64,000 nt of DNA from Cyprinodon diabolis (Eukaryota; Chordata; Actinopteri; Cyprinodontiformes; Cyprinodontidae). Below, piece by piece: positions 35,082 through 47,879 of this stretch. The stretch spans positions 38,233,719-38,297,718 of the forward strand of contig CM060075.1 in NCBI GenBank assembly GCA_030533445.1, given 5' to 3'. A program made the position numbers and the translations under genes. Position 1 is the stretch's first letter. Each line of letters opens with the position of its first letter. The notes below the pieces were generated by a model, which was not told the origin of the DNA, did not search any database, and saw nothing but the letters and a program-made list of their open reading frames with translations.

Positions 35082-35409
35082 TAGTGTTGCGCCGATGCCA
35101 TTTTTTGACCCTGATACAGATACCTAGCTGTGCAGTATTGGCCGATACCGATACCATCTGTTTGAAATTGATATGTGTGTGTATATATGAAGAACTGCAT
35201 ACTACTTGGATGTCAAATAATTGCCATCATGGCTTTGTCAAGCTCTTCCTACCTTTGTGAAGCAGGAAAAAGACTAATACAAAGTGAATCCAGTAGAACT
35301 TTTTATTGCCTACCTGGAATGGGTGACAATAGTTGAATAAACTTTTGGCTATAAAAATGGCATCGGTGCCCTATTTGTTGGTTCTGGTATCGGAATCAGT
35401 GCAACACTA
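35082..35409. mobile_element. Non-autonomous hAT element (MITE)
   Basis: Terminal inverted repeats begin tagtgttgc at the left and end gcaacacta at the right, with further inverted similarity (gccgatacc/ggtatcgg). Eight-base flanks ttcatatc (35074-35081) and ttaatatc (35410-35417) match at 7 of 8 positions, as expected for a hAT target-site duplication. 328 bp, no ORF. Confidence 0.85.
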
Positions 35410-35417
35410 TTAATATC

Positions 35418-38259
35418 CTCTTCCAGTTTTTCTTATCTGAAGCCACTTTATCTAAACATGGCTGAAGTGATTTATTTCCCCTTTAATAATTTCCCATAAG
35501 ATTGTAAATATTTCACAAGGCAGGCTACCCAGTTACTATGTTACTGTTTTGGTTGTTACTGTAATACGTTTATTTTTTTTAAGGTTCAGTCGATTCATTG
35601 CAAAGCTGCTGCTCTCATTGGCTTTATCGTTAAGAAGTTTGTTTTTCTTACAGGTCTAATGTGCAAATGTTTCAATCAAAACTAGCAAGTATTGATTTTT
35701 CTTTAAGGTGGAAATCCATTGACTGAATACGCTGCATGTTTTGCTTTACATTCATAGAGAATATTTATCCTATGGGATAAGGATTAATGTGCATAATGTA
35801 CTGTTTCAGCGTAGGGTTCAATCAGAATCACTCTGCATGTAGCACCACTTCAAATTATCCTGCTACTATTTGTTGGGAATCAACAATAAAAACAATATGG
35901 TGGGTTTATTAAATGCACCCGACCCTGTTACCACATGCACTTTATTGGCTGAACAAACTTGCAATCCCTGCACCTTTCAGTCTATGCTGAAAAAGTATGT
36001 GAATCATAAAAAATGAAAAAAATTAAACATGTCTCTACATTTCTAATAAAAATACAACAGTTGCACTTATTTTAGCTGGTACAGTATTGTATTGTAACCC
36101 TGGAATGAAATAAACTTTAAAACCTCAAGAAGCCTTCTGTTTTGGTTCTCCATCCTCAGTCTGAATAGTGTATCTGTCGGGACTTGCTTATTGCCTATTT
36201 CCCTGTAGCCTGATCAGCCTAAAGGGGCAGAATGAAAAGAACAAAAAAAAAAATCATACACTAAGAAACAGTTTTGTTTTTAATGAAAGCTGTTAGTTAA
36301 AATTGTCTGACTGGTTCCTCTGGGCCTTTATGTCTCTGACATCACTTCGTGTCAAGAATAACCTCAGGAATCTTCCACTAACATTTTCTAATTTGAGGAC
36401 CTCTGATTTGTCCCATCATTAGTAAGCTGACATGTTGTTATTGCGTCATAAACACGTTTAGCTGGTGATGAAAGCCACCAGCTGTGGTGGTACTGATTAT
36501 GTGTGAGTACTGACTATGGTGTGAATTATCTTTAGGTTGGGGGTTAGGTTTGTGTGTGTACTTGTTTAGGTCAGTTTTAGGTATATTTAATAACCTTCTG
36601 AGGACTCACAGGCCTTATCGGGACTGAAGGCTGGTTCTAATCTGGTGGATCCCCTTTTTCAAGCTTTGAGAGTCAGTTTAGAGTTATAATGTGAATTACT
36701 TTAAGGTCAAAATCTTTTATTATCATTATGTACACAATAAAAAACTATGATCAAAATAAAATAAAATAACAGACAAGGTGCAAGGTTTCTGTAAGAAACT
36801 TAGAGAATATCCCTAATTTATAAAGTCTATACACCAGCAATGATGAATGAAGCATGATATTCTTAGAGGTAAATCAAATATAGGCAATGCTAGTTACCAA
36901 GAAAGACCTAATATTCAATGCTTCATGTATCGGTGCTGTAGTCATGTGAGATTTATTTTATGAAGTTAAAAACACAGGAAGATAATCCACTTTATTCCAA
37001 CTTACATCCAAAAAAGACTAACATCGGTGTTTAAATTCACACATACTCTTTTACGTGGGAAGAAAATTAAAATCAACCATTAGAAAGTGGACTTCATGCA
37101 TCACTGATTATATGAGCCGACATTCTTATTCCCCCCGCTGACACAATGCTGTTCTTCACATCATTCTTTTTTAATGTTTCTCACTCTTAGAAATAATTCA
37201 ACCTCCTTCCAGCCACATTTTTTATGCTGAATAGATTAAATATATTTAACTGATCACACTAAAATCATCAAAAAAATATTTTTGAAACACCTGAATAATC
37301 ATCAAATAATTCAGCTGCTGTTCTTTAACACCAGCCTGCCATGTAAAACAGTTGCAATGGCTGACATTGGATCTACTGTGGCAGCATTAGGCTGCAAATT
37401 TGGAGACATGACAGTTAAAAGGTGCAACGATGATAGTGTTCACAGTTCATAAATTAGTAGATTGAAAGGTCTAAAAAGAAGATTTGGCAGTTTTCCAGTT
37501 ACAAGCTTTGTTTTACAAATGACGCAAAAGTCATTTGAAAATAATTAGGTCATTTTAGTTTTTATTGTCATCCATACAATTAGATCCTTCGGCAGCAAAT
37601 ACTTGCACAGGGTGTGTGTGTGTGCGCCGTTTGTGGTTTTGGTTATAGTCCGTCACCTTTCTCTTCTCAGTTACCACAGTTTTTTTTTTCTTTTAACCAC
37701 ATTTTCCAAACGCAGCTGTGTTTCAATCACCTCTTACAATAACTTGAACTGAAGCAGACGGTTTTGAAATGTGTCATCAAAGGGACATAATTTACCAGGA
37801 AGCAGTTATTCCGGAAAGGTACATTTAAGAAATCATGACATGAGCCACTGTGGCTTTTCGCTGTTTCAAGGTTTCATCATCTTTACACTCAGCTACAATT
37901 AACTGTTTTAGAGAAGATATTTTATCTAGGAGAGTTTAACTTCCCTGTAAGTTTTTAAACACTTTATCATAACCATTACAAAGCTTTTTAAAGAAGGTGA
38001 AAATGTTTATCTTTTTTTATATGAATGAGTTGATACCATAGAGCTCTTCACATTATGTGTTATCAAGGTTCAGTGCTTCTATTCAGGATGATGTTGAAGA
38101 TAAAGTACAAGTATAAACAAATATGTTGAGTTAAATTTTACTGGGAAAATGTAGTAGACATTTGGGGCAATGCTCATGTGAAAAAGAAAACATTGAAACA
38201 ACTAGAAAACTTTAGCTGTCAGTTTTACGGACAGGGCTTTCTTTTGGGGCGTGGTCCTA
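35418..38259. other. No gene identified
   Basis: AT-rich intergenic DNA. Visible items are an A run near 36240-36252, a small hairpin agctggtg…caccagct at 36459-36483, and a TG-rich stretch near 37612-37624. No splice-framed exon or long frame was seen on either strand. Confidence 0.5.
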
Positions 38260-38542
38260 CACTGGAAAAAATCAAAATCTAGATAAGTAATTTTTCCTTA
38301 AAACAAGTGCATTTGTTCTTGGATTGAGGATTTAAAAGAGACATTTTGCCAATGGATCAAGACAATTTACACCTATAATAAGAAAGCACAATTGCATTGT
38401 CTTATTTCAAGTGCATATTATCTAATTATCTTATTTTAAGAGTAAAAATACTCATTCCATTGGCAAAATATCTCCTACTCAAATTAAGGGTAAAAAACAC
38501 TTAATTTAAGATACTTTTACTTATTTCGAGATAATTTTTCCA
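38260..38542. mobile_element. Palindromic MITE, copy 1 of 3
   Basis: Starts cactggaaaaa and ends in a decayed ataatttttccaac. Left and right halves are partly inverted around a centre with tgcattgtcttatttcaag. Near-collinear with 50704-50980. No ORF. The superfamily is uncertain because I could not define a duplication at the ends. Confidence 0.8.
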
Positions 38543-40902
38543 ACAATAGATAAATCAGTGTTAGCAGCAGGTCAGACACGGGGCTGCAGATGCAACGTCT
38601 TTCTGCAGCCTGCAGCGTGAGGTGGGCGATAAAAGCTGGCTTTTGTCGGGTGCAGCAAGTTTACACAAGGTGAATCATCTACCAGAACACAAATATACCT
38701 GGTAAAAGTATGCTTCCATTAACCTGGTTGAAATAATGGTGTTTTATACCGATAAAACACTTTCAAAAATGCTTCATAAATAACAAATGAACCTTGAAAC
38801 AAAGTAAAGCCAGTTAGCATTAAACATTAACACAATGAATACTGCATAATGTTTAACAAAAGCTGAAAAAGCTACAAAGTTGCAATAAACAGAGCAGATA
38901 TTAAGAGATACAGGGTGAATTAAAGGGTACTAAAGCCTTAATAAAAAAATCTTGGTCGACAACAGATTGAGATATATATTTTTTACAGTTATAAAGCAAC
39001 AACTGAAACTATGACAATACTGCTGAAGCCACATTTATAATTTGAAACACTAAATAGCAAATTAATTGATAAAAATTTCTATAATGTACATATTTGACTG
39101 AATGCAGTCAGAGTATTTGGGAAAAAAATCAGGAAACCTTGGTGTGAGGCCTAAACGTCACACAGTCCTACTACAGTCTGACATTTTTACAAATCAGCAA
39201 TTTCTGTTGTTTTTCTAAACAAAATTAGATCTTTGTTCTAAACAAAGATCTAATTTTGTGTATAAATATCTTCAGTAATGTTAACAAACTGAAGGAAAGA
39301 GTTGTGGGAAATAAAGGGAGATTTTCCTGGATAGTTTTCCTGGAAAAAAAAAAAGCTTTGTTGAATAAATCAGATGAAATTGACCAAGCTTTTCCACAGA
39401 AGATGTATAATGAAAATGTAAAGCCCCAAGAATGCAAAAATATCTTCTACAAGTAGGCAGGTAAGAATTGAGGAATCCCACTTGAATTTTTGTTTGTAGA
39501 GAAAGTTTTTCATGGAGAAAATGTTTCTTATCGGATAGACTTTGGTCCTTTATTATGTAAGTTATGATGAGATGAACGAGCCAGTATTCAGACGACATAT
39601 TTAGTCCACTTAAAAGAATACGTTTAAAAATCCAGTGTTGCCGTAGTCAGTTAAAATGGCCTGTTCTTGTGTTTAAAATGTAATCCTCATCTCTTTGATT
39701 AGGCAGATATAATAAAAAAATTATTTTGACAGAATATTGCTGAGATTAGTTTGCAGACGCGTGTGCAGACACAAAAGAACAAAGATGTTCAAAGAAAAGA
39801 AGAAGATATTTACACAGAAAATGTATACTCATTTATAAATTCTAGTAAAGAATGTGGTTTAGGGTACATCCGATGGAGAAAAAAAACAATGTCAGAACTG
39901 CTTGGCAGCAGATGAGTGCATTGCAAGTAAATATAGTGACGGTGAGTCAATAAATTAGTTTGATTCTTAGTCATAATGATTTATAAAACAAAATATGACT
40001 TCAGGCCCCCTGAACAATCAGTCAACTGAAGGGAGGAGTAGATTAAGTGCAATAAGAACCATCAAAATAATGCTTAATATGGTACCAGGGCCCTATTACA
40101 CAAAAGCTCCCTTCAGAAATCCCAGCATAAGAGATAAGGCCAGATTAGACCCAGTGTCAAGACTGGATCCTGCCTTCATTCATTCTACAAACACCAAGCC
40201 AGGCTCCAAAGCTGCAGCTACATCAAGCCAAATGCAAGCTATTGAGCTAAATGCAGGGCTGCCACTTTTTTCAAGAGACCATGACAGATTCATCAAACAA
40301 AAGTGGATTATTTAAATGCCTAAACTGCGTAACATACACACCCTTAAAAGTACCTCTCTTAAATAAAACCTAATAATTTAAGGAGCAACTTTTCCATTTC
40401 TCTCCAATAAAATACTGCTATCTAACCTAATGTTTATGTTGGGTTTTTTAAAATCTCATTTGTTTTTACGGGTCCTTCGTTACTCTATTTTATTTTGACA
40501 AACCAGACATTCTTTTACCTGTGTGATACGGTTGCAATTGCCACTCTTGACTTGGCAGACAGTTGATGTGGAATTGTTCTCATTAATTAACATGACAACT
40601 CAAGTGCTCTGGTGGACAAATGTAAGCGCAGCGGAGCAGTTACATAGGATGTGGAATTTCAGGGTTAACTTTGCCGGTTTATCTGGAAAATCCCAACTTA
40701 ATCCATTATCTTGGTTTCATAAAATAGGTCTCAGGCTTTGGGGGATTGTAAATGACAAATGACCGTAGAATGACCATATGTGTTGAGGATTTGAGCACCA
40801 CTATTATCCTTGAAGTTGAGTCTTCTAGTCCCTCAGTCACTGGTAGAGTTTCCCCCTGAAGTTGCAGTCAAACTATTAGAAACACAATACATTTGCTGCC
40901 AT
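38543..40902. other. No gene identified; perfect palindrome inside
   Basis: Unique AT-rich DNA with the 41 bp palindrome listed separately. A 106-codon frame at 39995-40315 has no ATG-linked signal peptide, splice context or family resemblance that I recognise. Confidence 0.5.
39219..39259. repeat. Perfect 19 bp inverted repeat with 3 nt loop
   Basis: acaaaattagatctttgtt (39219-39237), loop cta, then its exact reverse complement (39241-39259). Pairing stops at the next base on each side. No transposon termini surround it. Confidence 0.9.
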
Positions 40903-40907
40903 GAACC

Positions 40908-41666
40908 TGTTAGGATTCCAGTTTGTGGGGCTTGTTTATGCTCTTTTGCAGTTTCCCAGTGCATCCACCAAATGTTGCCATTGTCCTCTGCTGGTCTAGA
41001 GGTTGTTCATATTCTTCTCACCTCACACCTGCAGCCTATTGGGTCATCAGTCTCTGAGGAGTATTTAAGGAGCAGACTGTCTTCACTTCGCCAGGGTGTT
41101 TTCTAGTATTGGGTACTCTAGCCCCTTTGAGTTTGCTGAGTCAACTTTGAGTCTAAGAGTCTTCAGAGCTCTTCAGTCCTAATCTTATTTTGCCTTTGAT
41201 TCTCCAGCAGGATTTTCTATATCCTCTGGATAAGCTGGCCCTTCAAGCCTGGAAGGGAAACACTGAGAAACGGAGACAGATCTCCTCATCTGAGTGCTGA
41301 GCCCTTCAGAAACCAGGAGTCAGTCTGCTAAGTTCCTCCTCAGGATTCCCATAGTCTGCCTGTCCGCCCTCCAATGAATCAAGCCTTCTACAGACCAAGC
41401 CTCCATAAACGGGATCTCAGAAAACCTCCCCAACTACCACAGTGAGTCCAAGAAACCTTGTATTCAGACCTTCGGCCAGTTTTCCCACAGTCCTTGAACT
41501 TTTCACTCTGACTCCTCCTAGAAATTGCGGTTCACCAGACCGCTGGAACCTCCCCAAGCTGGAGAACTGTTTTACCTATCTATGTACAGTTCCTGACAAC
41601 CTAAACTGTTAAATCTCTGTGAAATGCTTCTGCATGTGGGTCAAACATATTAGACCCATCATGACA
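40908..41666 (+). mobile_element. Solo LTR, copy 1
   Basis: Begins TGTTAGGATT and ends CATCATGACA, the TG…CA ends of an LTR, between identical 5 bp flanks gaacc (40903-40907 and 41667-41671). Collinear in many blocks with the LTR at 44866-45747: gagtatttaaggagcagact, tattgggtactct, 'ggataag…ccttcaagcctgg', 'gaccgctgga', 'tctgcatgtggg'. The gagtatttaagg segment is a TATA-like promoter candidate. No internal retroviral or Gypsy coding region adjoins, so this is a solo LTR left by recombination. The superfamily cannot be told from the LTR alone. Confidence 0.88.
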
Positions 41667-41671
41667 GAACC

Positions 41672-43507
41672 ATGGAAAAGATTTCCTAAACCACCCAGGT
41701 GGGAAAAAGGAGACGGCCTCGGAGGGAGGTGTGGACGTACTGGAGCGCATTGTACACAATGTTTCCATGTGAAACCACCACTTGCATAGTATTCAAGGTC
41801 AGGTTCACTGGTTTGCATCTGAAGGCAGAGACCATTACTCGCATTCATGGACTGGGTTTACAAATGAAAGACAGTAATTCCCTGAAGGAAAATAATCTGA
41901 ACTAGTCAGAAAGATGATATATTAACAAAAGTGGATGTAATTGGTGGTTGAATGATGTCTGACCCTCTTCAGCTATACAACAAGACATCGACTAAACTCA
42001 TCATTACTCGAACTATGCACAGACAGTTATGCTTTAAACATGGGTTGGGATCATCTATATTTACGGAAACAATTTCTAGTGTCTTGCTACAGGTATAAGG
42101 ATCTTTATCATCTGACTCATAATAGATCATCAGCTCTACTGCGTTAAAAGGAGTCAACTGAGATGGTGCTGCAATCTTAATATCTCCTGCACACGAATCT
42201 TCGCAGGCTATCTGGGGGACCGCTACTATGAAAGAGACCCCAATTATTCACTGGTCACTTTTCAAGGTATGTCTGATTAATTCCTCGTTAAAAGAGAAAT
42301 TAGATATCACAATGCCAGCACTTCAGTCCTTCACGGTGTTCGTTTTATATTTTTAGGCATCCTCTGGTCTTGATTAAATAAGGTGTACAATATCTTGCAA
42401 ATTTTGGGTTAATTTTTTAACTTTATATTTATTTTCAATTCAACCTTTAAACAAAGAATGGTGTATAAGGCACAGTTCTGCTGGATAGCCAAGCACAAAG
42501 TATTTAACTTTTAAAAAGGTGCAGGATGGATAGGTGCTTTCTATGACATTAAAATCAGTACCCACGACCTGTTCTTAACAGAATTCAAATGAGGAGTGGT
42601 AAATTGAGTATGCAACAAAAAGATTGTATTTCCAAGAAGTGGGCGTGTTGTGGGTGAGCTACAAAGATTGTGAGTGCAAAGCATGAGACATTCAGCAGGT
42701 TCTGACTACCCCATTAAAAGGAGCTAATTTGTGCTGCTGGCAGTTTGAGACTGGCTATAAAAGGAGGATGAAGTTCAAGGTAATGAGGTTGGATGTAATA
42801 GAAAAATGAAAAAAAATTATCAAGATGAATTTCACCTATTGTATCTGAAGTAGACCTAAAATGTTGCTTGTTGAAGAAGAAAATAAGAGTTTAAATTAGG
42901 AGGTTAAATATCAGTCTGGACCCATTTGAGCACATAGATCCACGAGCAATGCTCTTTGCAGTAATGTTTGCAGTAATTCATGTGAATTACAGTACTCCCA
43001 CCTTGTTACATTAATGCCTTGACGCCCATTGTGTTTTATGAAGCCCAATATATGATGACTAATTGCCTATGGTGCCAAGCTGGGACATCTTGAGAATATT
43101 TCCCCTCTTTTCCTCTGCGTCCATTCTAAAGTGTGACATAAATGTGATCCGTCTAAAGTCATGGTCAGAGAGAAAAAAATATGAACAGATTGTCTGGAGC
43201 ATATGAATAGATTGTCTGGATGCAAAACGCTTATTTTTCCTCAACCAATCACAAAACTTCATATGACATATAGCACATTTTGTATGTGTTTTTTTCATCC
43301 AAAGATGACAATGTAGCCTAATTTAAATGAGTAATGAGGTCATTTTTTCAAAAATGTAAAGAGTAGATAGTAGAGATAATTGCATGAAAACTTTAGGACA
43401 AAAAGAAAAAAGTGGACGGAAAAATAAGTACTCCAGTAAAGTTTCTACTTAACTAATGTAACAAAGTATTTATATGTCATTACTTGATACCTTTGGAAAT
43501 ATGCGGC
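41672..43507. other. No gene identified
   Basis: No splice-framed exon, tRNA-like structure or complete transposon was recognised. Short frames on both strands lack similarity to known families. The last eight bases (tatgcggc) are the left target-site duplication of the following hAT element. Confidence 0.45.
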
Positions 43508-44579
43508 CAGTGTTGGGAAAGTTCTCTTTCTACGTGAACTAGTTCAAAGTTCAGTTCACACATTTTAAAATGAACTAGTTCAGTTCATAGTTCATAATTC
43601 AAAATTTTGAACTAAGTTCACAGTTCCAAAAAATGAACAAGTTCATAGTTTGTTTGTTTTTTCATATATTGCTCAATTACACCATAGCCTACTGTAGAAG
43701 CACAGACAGCAATTATTTTATCAGTTGTAACTCTGAAACTGTGCGTCAGATTTCATCTTCATATCCAGTTTTGAATCCTTATCCAACCAGGGTTTACATT
43801 AGCATTGAGGGGACAGCATTTCCCCATTGTTGCTTTAACGCTTTGTTGCTGTCCATTCACTTCACACTAGTAGCAGCTGCAGCTTTCACCCCTACAGTAT
43901 ATTCTCAAAAACATCAGGAAAAATGTGCTGCTTGAATGGTCTTTTTATGAGGAATTATTAAAAGAAAAACAGGAAGTAGTCTTTAAGGTGCAAATGTTTT
44001 TTTAATTTTAATAATTTTTTCCATTTGAAATTCCATTTCAATACATACTAAAAAGGAATACTGGAATCCTGGAAAATTATACCAGGCAGGTTTAAGTGCG
44101 GATTTTTTTACTGAAAGCCGGCGGGCAAAGTTTGCAGAGAAATGTAAGATTGTTGCCATCATCCTCACCGACCACCTGGTCATAAAACTGTTATAAGTGA
44201 TCATACTGCTGCTTTGTCGCATCCACGGTCGCCTTCATGCTGCTGTGGCTTCCACGCTGCATTTTGTTTTGATGACGCATGCGGCTGTAGGCTACGACAC
44301 TGGTAGCTGGTGTTGCCAGATTGGGTGTTTTTCCCGCTACATATTAAGGCCTGTTTACGGTGTGATTTAGCCGGGGTTTCGCCTGGAGGGCTCTATAGAA
44401 ATCTGGCAACCTATTGAACGGAGTTGAACTGAGAGAGCGTGCCATTCACAGACACCAGAATGAACGAGTTCACAATAACGTTCATCAGGCAGTAATGCAA
44501 TACGTTCAGCTCACGTTCGCCCAAAATATGAACAAGTTCATGAACTTTTGTTCAATGAACGCGTACAGGCACAACATTG
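43508..44579. mobile_element. hAT-like element with perfect 8 bp target-site duplication, internally decayed
   Basis: The left end cagtgttggg and right end acaacattg are imperfect inverted repeats. The flanks tatgcggc (43500-43507) and tatgcggc (44580-44587) are identical. Subterminal regions carry many inverted 'gttca'/'tgaac' motifs (for example tgaactagttcag near 43571 and gaacaagttcatgaac near 44530), likely transposase-binding repeats. On the minus strand near 44100-44200, frames read LTFLCKLCP-like sequence broken by stops, possibly the remnant of a BED zinc finger; this part is tentative. Confidence 0.82.
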
Positions 44580-44865
44580 TATGCGGCATATATCAAGGAT
44601 ACATTTTCAGTACATTTAAACACGGTTTTCTTCATAAACTGAATCACAGTACTTGATGACTGTCAGAGGAAACTTGCAGCTGATTTCTCTAAGAAATTAA
44701 AAGCACACATGAACCTGTTTTGGTTCATGAAATCAGAATCAAAAATACATTTTAGAGCGTCACATATAGTCCAATTCACTCCCATTCAAAGGTAATGCAA
44801 TACTCTCAGATACAACATAATAAATCTGGTATCAAAGTTAATAACAGTAAATTGGGAGTGCTTAT

Positions 44866-45747
44866 TGTTAGGGTTTCTGTTTGTGGGAGATGTTTTGTGT
44901 TCTCTTTTAGTGTCTCCATCCATCCACTAGATGGTGCCCTTTTTTCCCTGTTGGCCTATAGGGCCTTTTCCTGGTTACCACCCACACCTGTGGCTTGTTT
45001 GGTCATTACCAGAGGAGTATATGAGCAGCAGACTGTCACCACCTTGATGCCAGAGTGTTTGCCAGTATTGGGTACTCTGACCTCTGTGAGATTAGCTGAG
45101 TCTAACCTTTTAAGTTTTTGTCTCTCTGAGTCCTAAGATCTAACCCTTTGTCTCTTTTGTGGTCTCAGGATCATTTCCTGATCAACTGGATAAGCCTGGT
45201 CCTTCAAGCCTTGGAAGGAATCTATGCGTCTCTCTGAGACTGAGGAAAACATCCACCACTTCAGTTTGCAGTCCACTTCAGGAAAACTTGTTGACAATCC
45301 ACTCCGCTGCTCCTCTGGACCTCAACAAGTCTGCCTGTCTGCTCTCTAGCAAGTTTTCTCCTTATCTGGTTCATCCCCTCAAACAGGAACCAAGGAGCTA
45401 CCACAAGTCATCTATTGTGAGTCCTTCCTGGCTATGTTTTCAATATCAACCTGTAAATCCCATGGACCTTGAACTCATCACTCTGATCTTCCACTAGAGC
45501 AGGGGCGTCAAACTGGTGTGCTATTGCTTGGTTGGAAAGAAAAACTGCAGCCATACAGCCCTTTCTGGAACCAGTTTGACACCCCTGCTCTAGATTTCCG
45601 GTTCACCTGACCGCTGGATATTCCCCAATCCTAGATTCCTTGGTTTATGTCCCTCTGAGTGTCATTATCTCAATAAACTGTTCCACCTTTTCCCTGCCTC
45701 TGAAGTGTATCTGCATGTGGGCAAAATATTTGAAACCCATCATGACA
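44866..45747 (+). mobile_element. Solo LTR, copy 2, with nested MITE
   Basis: Begins TGTTAGGGTT and ends CATCATGACA between identical 5 bp flanks cttat (44861-44865 and 45748-45752). 882 bp against 759 bp for copy 1; the nested 88 bp MITE at 45500-45587 accounts for most of the excess. A polyadenylation hexamer AATAAA lies at about 45672 and a TATA-like gtatatgagcagcagact near 45017. Frames inside the LTR (for example 45159-45497) are not considered genes. Confidence 0.9.
45500..45587. mobile_element. 88 bp hAT MITE nested in solo LTR copy 2
   Basis: The ends caggggcgtcaaactggt and ccagtttgacacccctg are inverted repeats. The flanks cactagag and ctctagat agree at 6 of 8 positions. Solo LTR copy 1 reads through the same point ('cctagaaattgcggttcacc') without the insert, which serves as an empty-site comparison. 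Confidence 0.85.
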
Positions 45748-45800
45748 CTTATCATCCTTAAAAAAGAGAGATTGAGAAAATAAACTGTGAAAAAAAAACG

Positions 45801-46267
45801 TTACCATAATTTTCGGACTATTAGTCGCACCGGAATATAAGCCGCAGGTTTTTTATGTTTAATTACCATATGGTTCGTGCACAGAGAGGATTATCAGGAA
45901 AGAGGCAACTGTTTGGGGAAGCTCCTATTTATTATTTCTACCGGTACGTTTGTTATCCATAACGAGGGTGTCACACAAACTGTCTTGTGCTGGCAATGTC
46001 CGTCTTTCTCGCTGTCATTCTATCTCGTACCACTCGCAGTAGAAGTCTGCTTCTGGAGGACCTCCGCATTCCTGCGTGCGCGGCTACCATACTTGTGTGT
46101 TGAAGCAAATGTGACGTCAACATAGTGGATAGTAAAATCAATAGATTCAGGTATTACCCTAGTGGCCGTTAGCTATAAAAGTCCATAGATAAGCCGCATT
46201 GTTATATAAGCTGCAAGGTCGAAAAATGGGGAAAATGTCGAGGCTTATAGCCCGAAAATTACAGTAA
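45801..46267. mobile_element. Non-autonomous DNA transposon with ttac(c/t)(a/g)taattttcgg ends
   Basis: The left end ttaccataattttcggacta and the right end (reverse complement ttactgtaattttcgggc) are inverted. The interior has 'aagccgca' motifs facing in both halves. No meaningful ORF. I recall similar 'ataagccgc' elements as very abundant in fish genomes, but the superfamily is left open. Confidence 0.72.
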
Positions 46268-47879
46268 CCATCAGTGTAGGGTCCTGAATCTATATTTTGT
46301 TTATCATGGTATGCTTTATGGTAAATATTTAAGTTTTTATGTGCTAAATTTACTTTTTTCTTTTAAATGATCAAATATTCCGTGTAATTACTATACATTT
46401 TAATATTTAACTAATATGGTTATTTTATTATTAAAGTATATATTATAATTATATGCCTAATTACTCCTTATGTTTAAGGCATGTTTAAGTTTGACAGCTT
46501 TCTATCGATGACAAAATAATTTTTTTTTTATGCATTAATATCTCAATGGATTTGTTTGTCTACAAATCTGGACAAATGATGTTGGAAATGTTGAGGGCGC
46601 AGCAAGTAAGGATGGCTTCACTTAGTTTTTAAACTCTACAATCAGATTATCCAACATTCAGGTTTTTCATTTCAAAAGACCTGAATGTTGGTGAACAGGA
46701 TCCAGTGGTATGGAGCCTATAAATAGTTCTGATGTTCCTGAACTTTTCAGATTTTTATTATGTTATTTCACTTTCTATTATTTATTTTTTTTTTATTTGT
46801 TATCTAAATCAAATCTAAAAAAAGGAAATATTTAACAGTCTAAGACATTGAAGTGTATGATTAAGTACTGTCCTAAGCCAAAACTTTGCAAAAAAACATT
46901 TTTGCCGGGGATATCTACTTTTTCTACATTAGTTATTATCACTATTGCTAAAAAGAAATAATAATTCTAATTGAAATATGATGGCAATGTTTTGTGAACA
47001 TAGAATAAAAAATAAATAAATCACCACCTAAATAATGACTCCCCACTGCATGATAGGGCCACCACTGTGCTTTATAAGAGATTATGTACTATGACTGCTC
47101 TGCTACCTTACTGGCCCACTCAGAGTTCTATAGCTGTGTGGTTTGTTGCAAACTGGATATGGGACTTCTGGCAACAATTTAACAATCTTGACCATCCTCA
47201 GTGAAATTATTTGGGGGGTGCATATCTGCAGAGTAAACACATGTCCAGCCTGAGCTGCTGCCTCTGCAGCTCTTAGTCACCATAGACCTTTTTACTCATT
47301 CTCTGATTGATTATATCCTTCCCTAGCTCATCAGTTTTTCTGGACTGCCATGTTGAGGTGCGCTGAGCAGAGGCGTAGCCAGAAAATTTTAACTGGGGTG
47401 GCCAGTCAAAAACCAATATATACTGAGGGGTGGCCGACAGCAGCTAGGCGCCAGAACCTCACAGTCAATCTACACCGTTTCAACATCGATATTAAAAAAA
47501 AAAAAAAAAAAAAAACTAAACTTTCCTACAGCCTTTGCTAACAAACAGACGCATATATTTAAACATCCATAATGTCTAATTAAAAGGTATCGTGGACAAA
47601 ATTTCTGGGGTGAACATCTTTTTCATTACTTACCTACTTTTATAAAAAATTGTTTTGCATAAAATTAATATTTACATGTACTAATATCTACATTAAGTGG
47701 ATGTTTAAGCTATTATTAAAGTAGTTATTTATCTATGATTTCACTGAAGACTCCTAGATGACAAACGGAGACATAATTTTCAGTATATGAATTCTGTACA
47801 TATCAACTTTAATGTTACAGTAGTATTTTGATGTGCATGGTTTAATAAGTTTGAACATTCCCCTTAAGAATATTACTGC
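46268..47879. other. No gene identified
   Basis: AT-rich. It contains an inverted pair ccaacattcaggt / acctgaatgttgg (46651-46663 and 46679-46691, 15 nt loop), a run of about 21 A at 47492-47513, and, just before that, 'gaggcgtagccagaaaattt', which resembles the start of a dispersed fish repeat. Confidence 0.45.

Noticed and set aside
39995..40315. 106-codon plus-strand frame
   Set aside because: No domain, signal peptide, splice signals or family resemblance; length is within chance expectation for this much sequence.
43633..43935. 100-codon plus-strand frame inside the hAT element
   Set aside because: Lies within a decayed transposon and has no similarity to a transposase or host protein that I recognise.
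45159..45497. 112-codon frame inside solo LTR copy 2
   Set aside because: It lies wholly in the LTR and the corresponding part of LTR copy 1 does not keep the frame.
45877..46125. 82-codon frame inside the element at 45801-46267
   Set aside because: Low-complexity product within a non-autonomous DNA transposon; no supporting signals.
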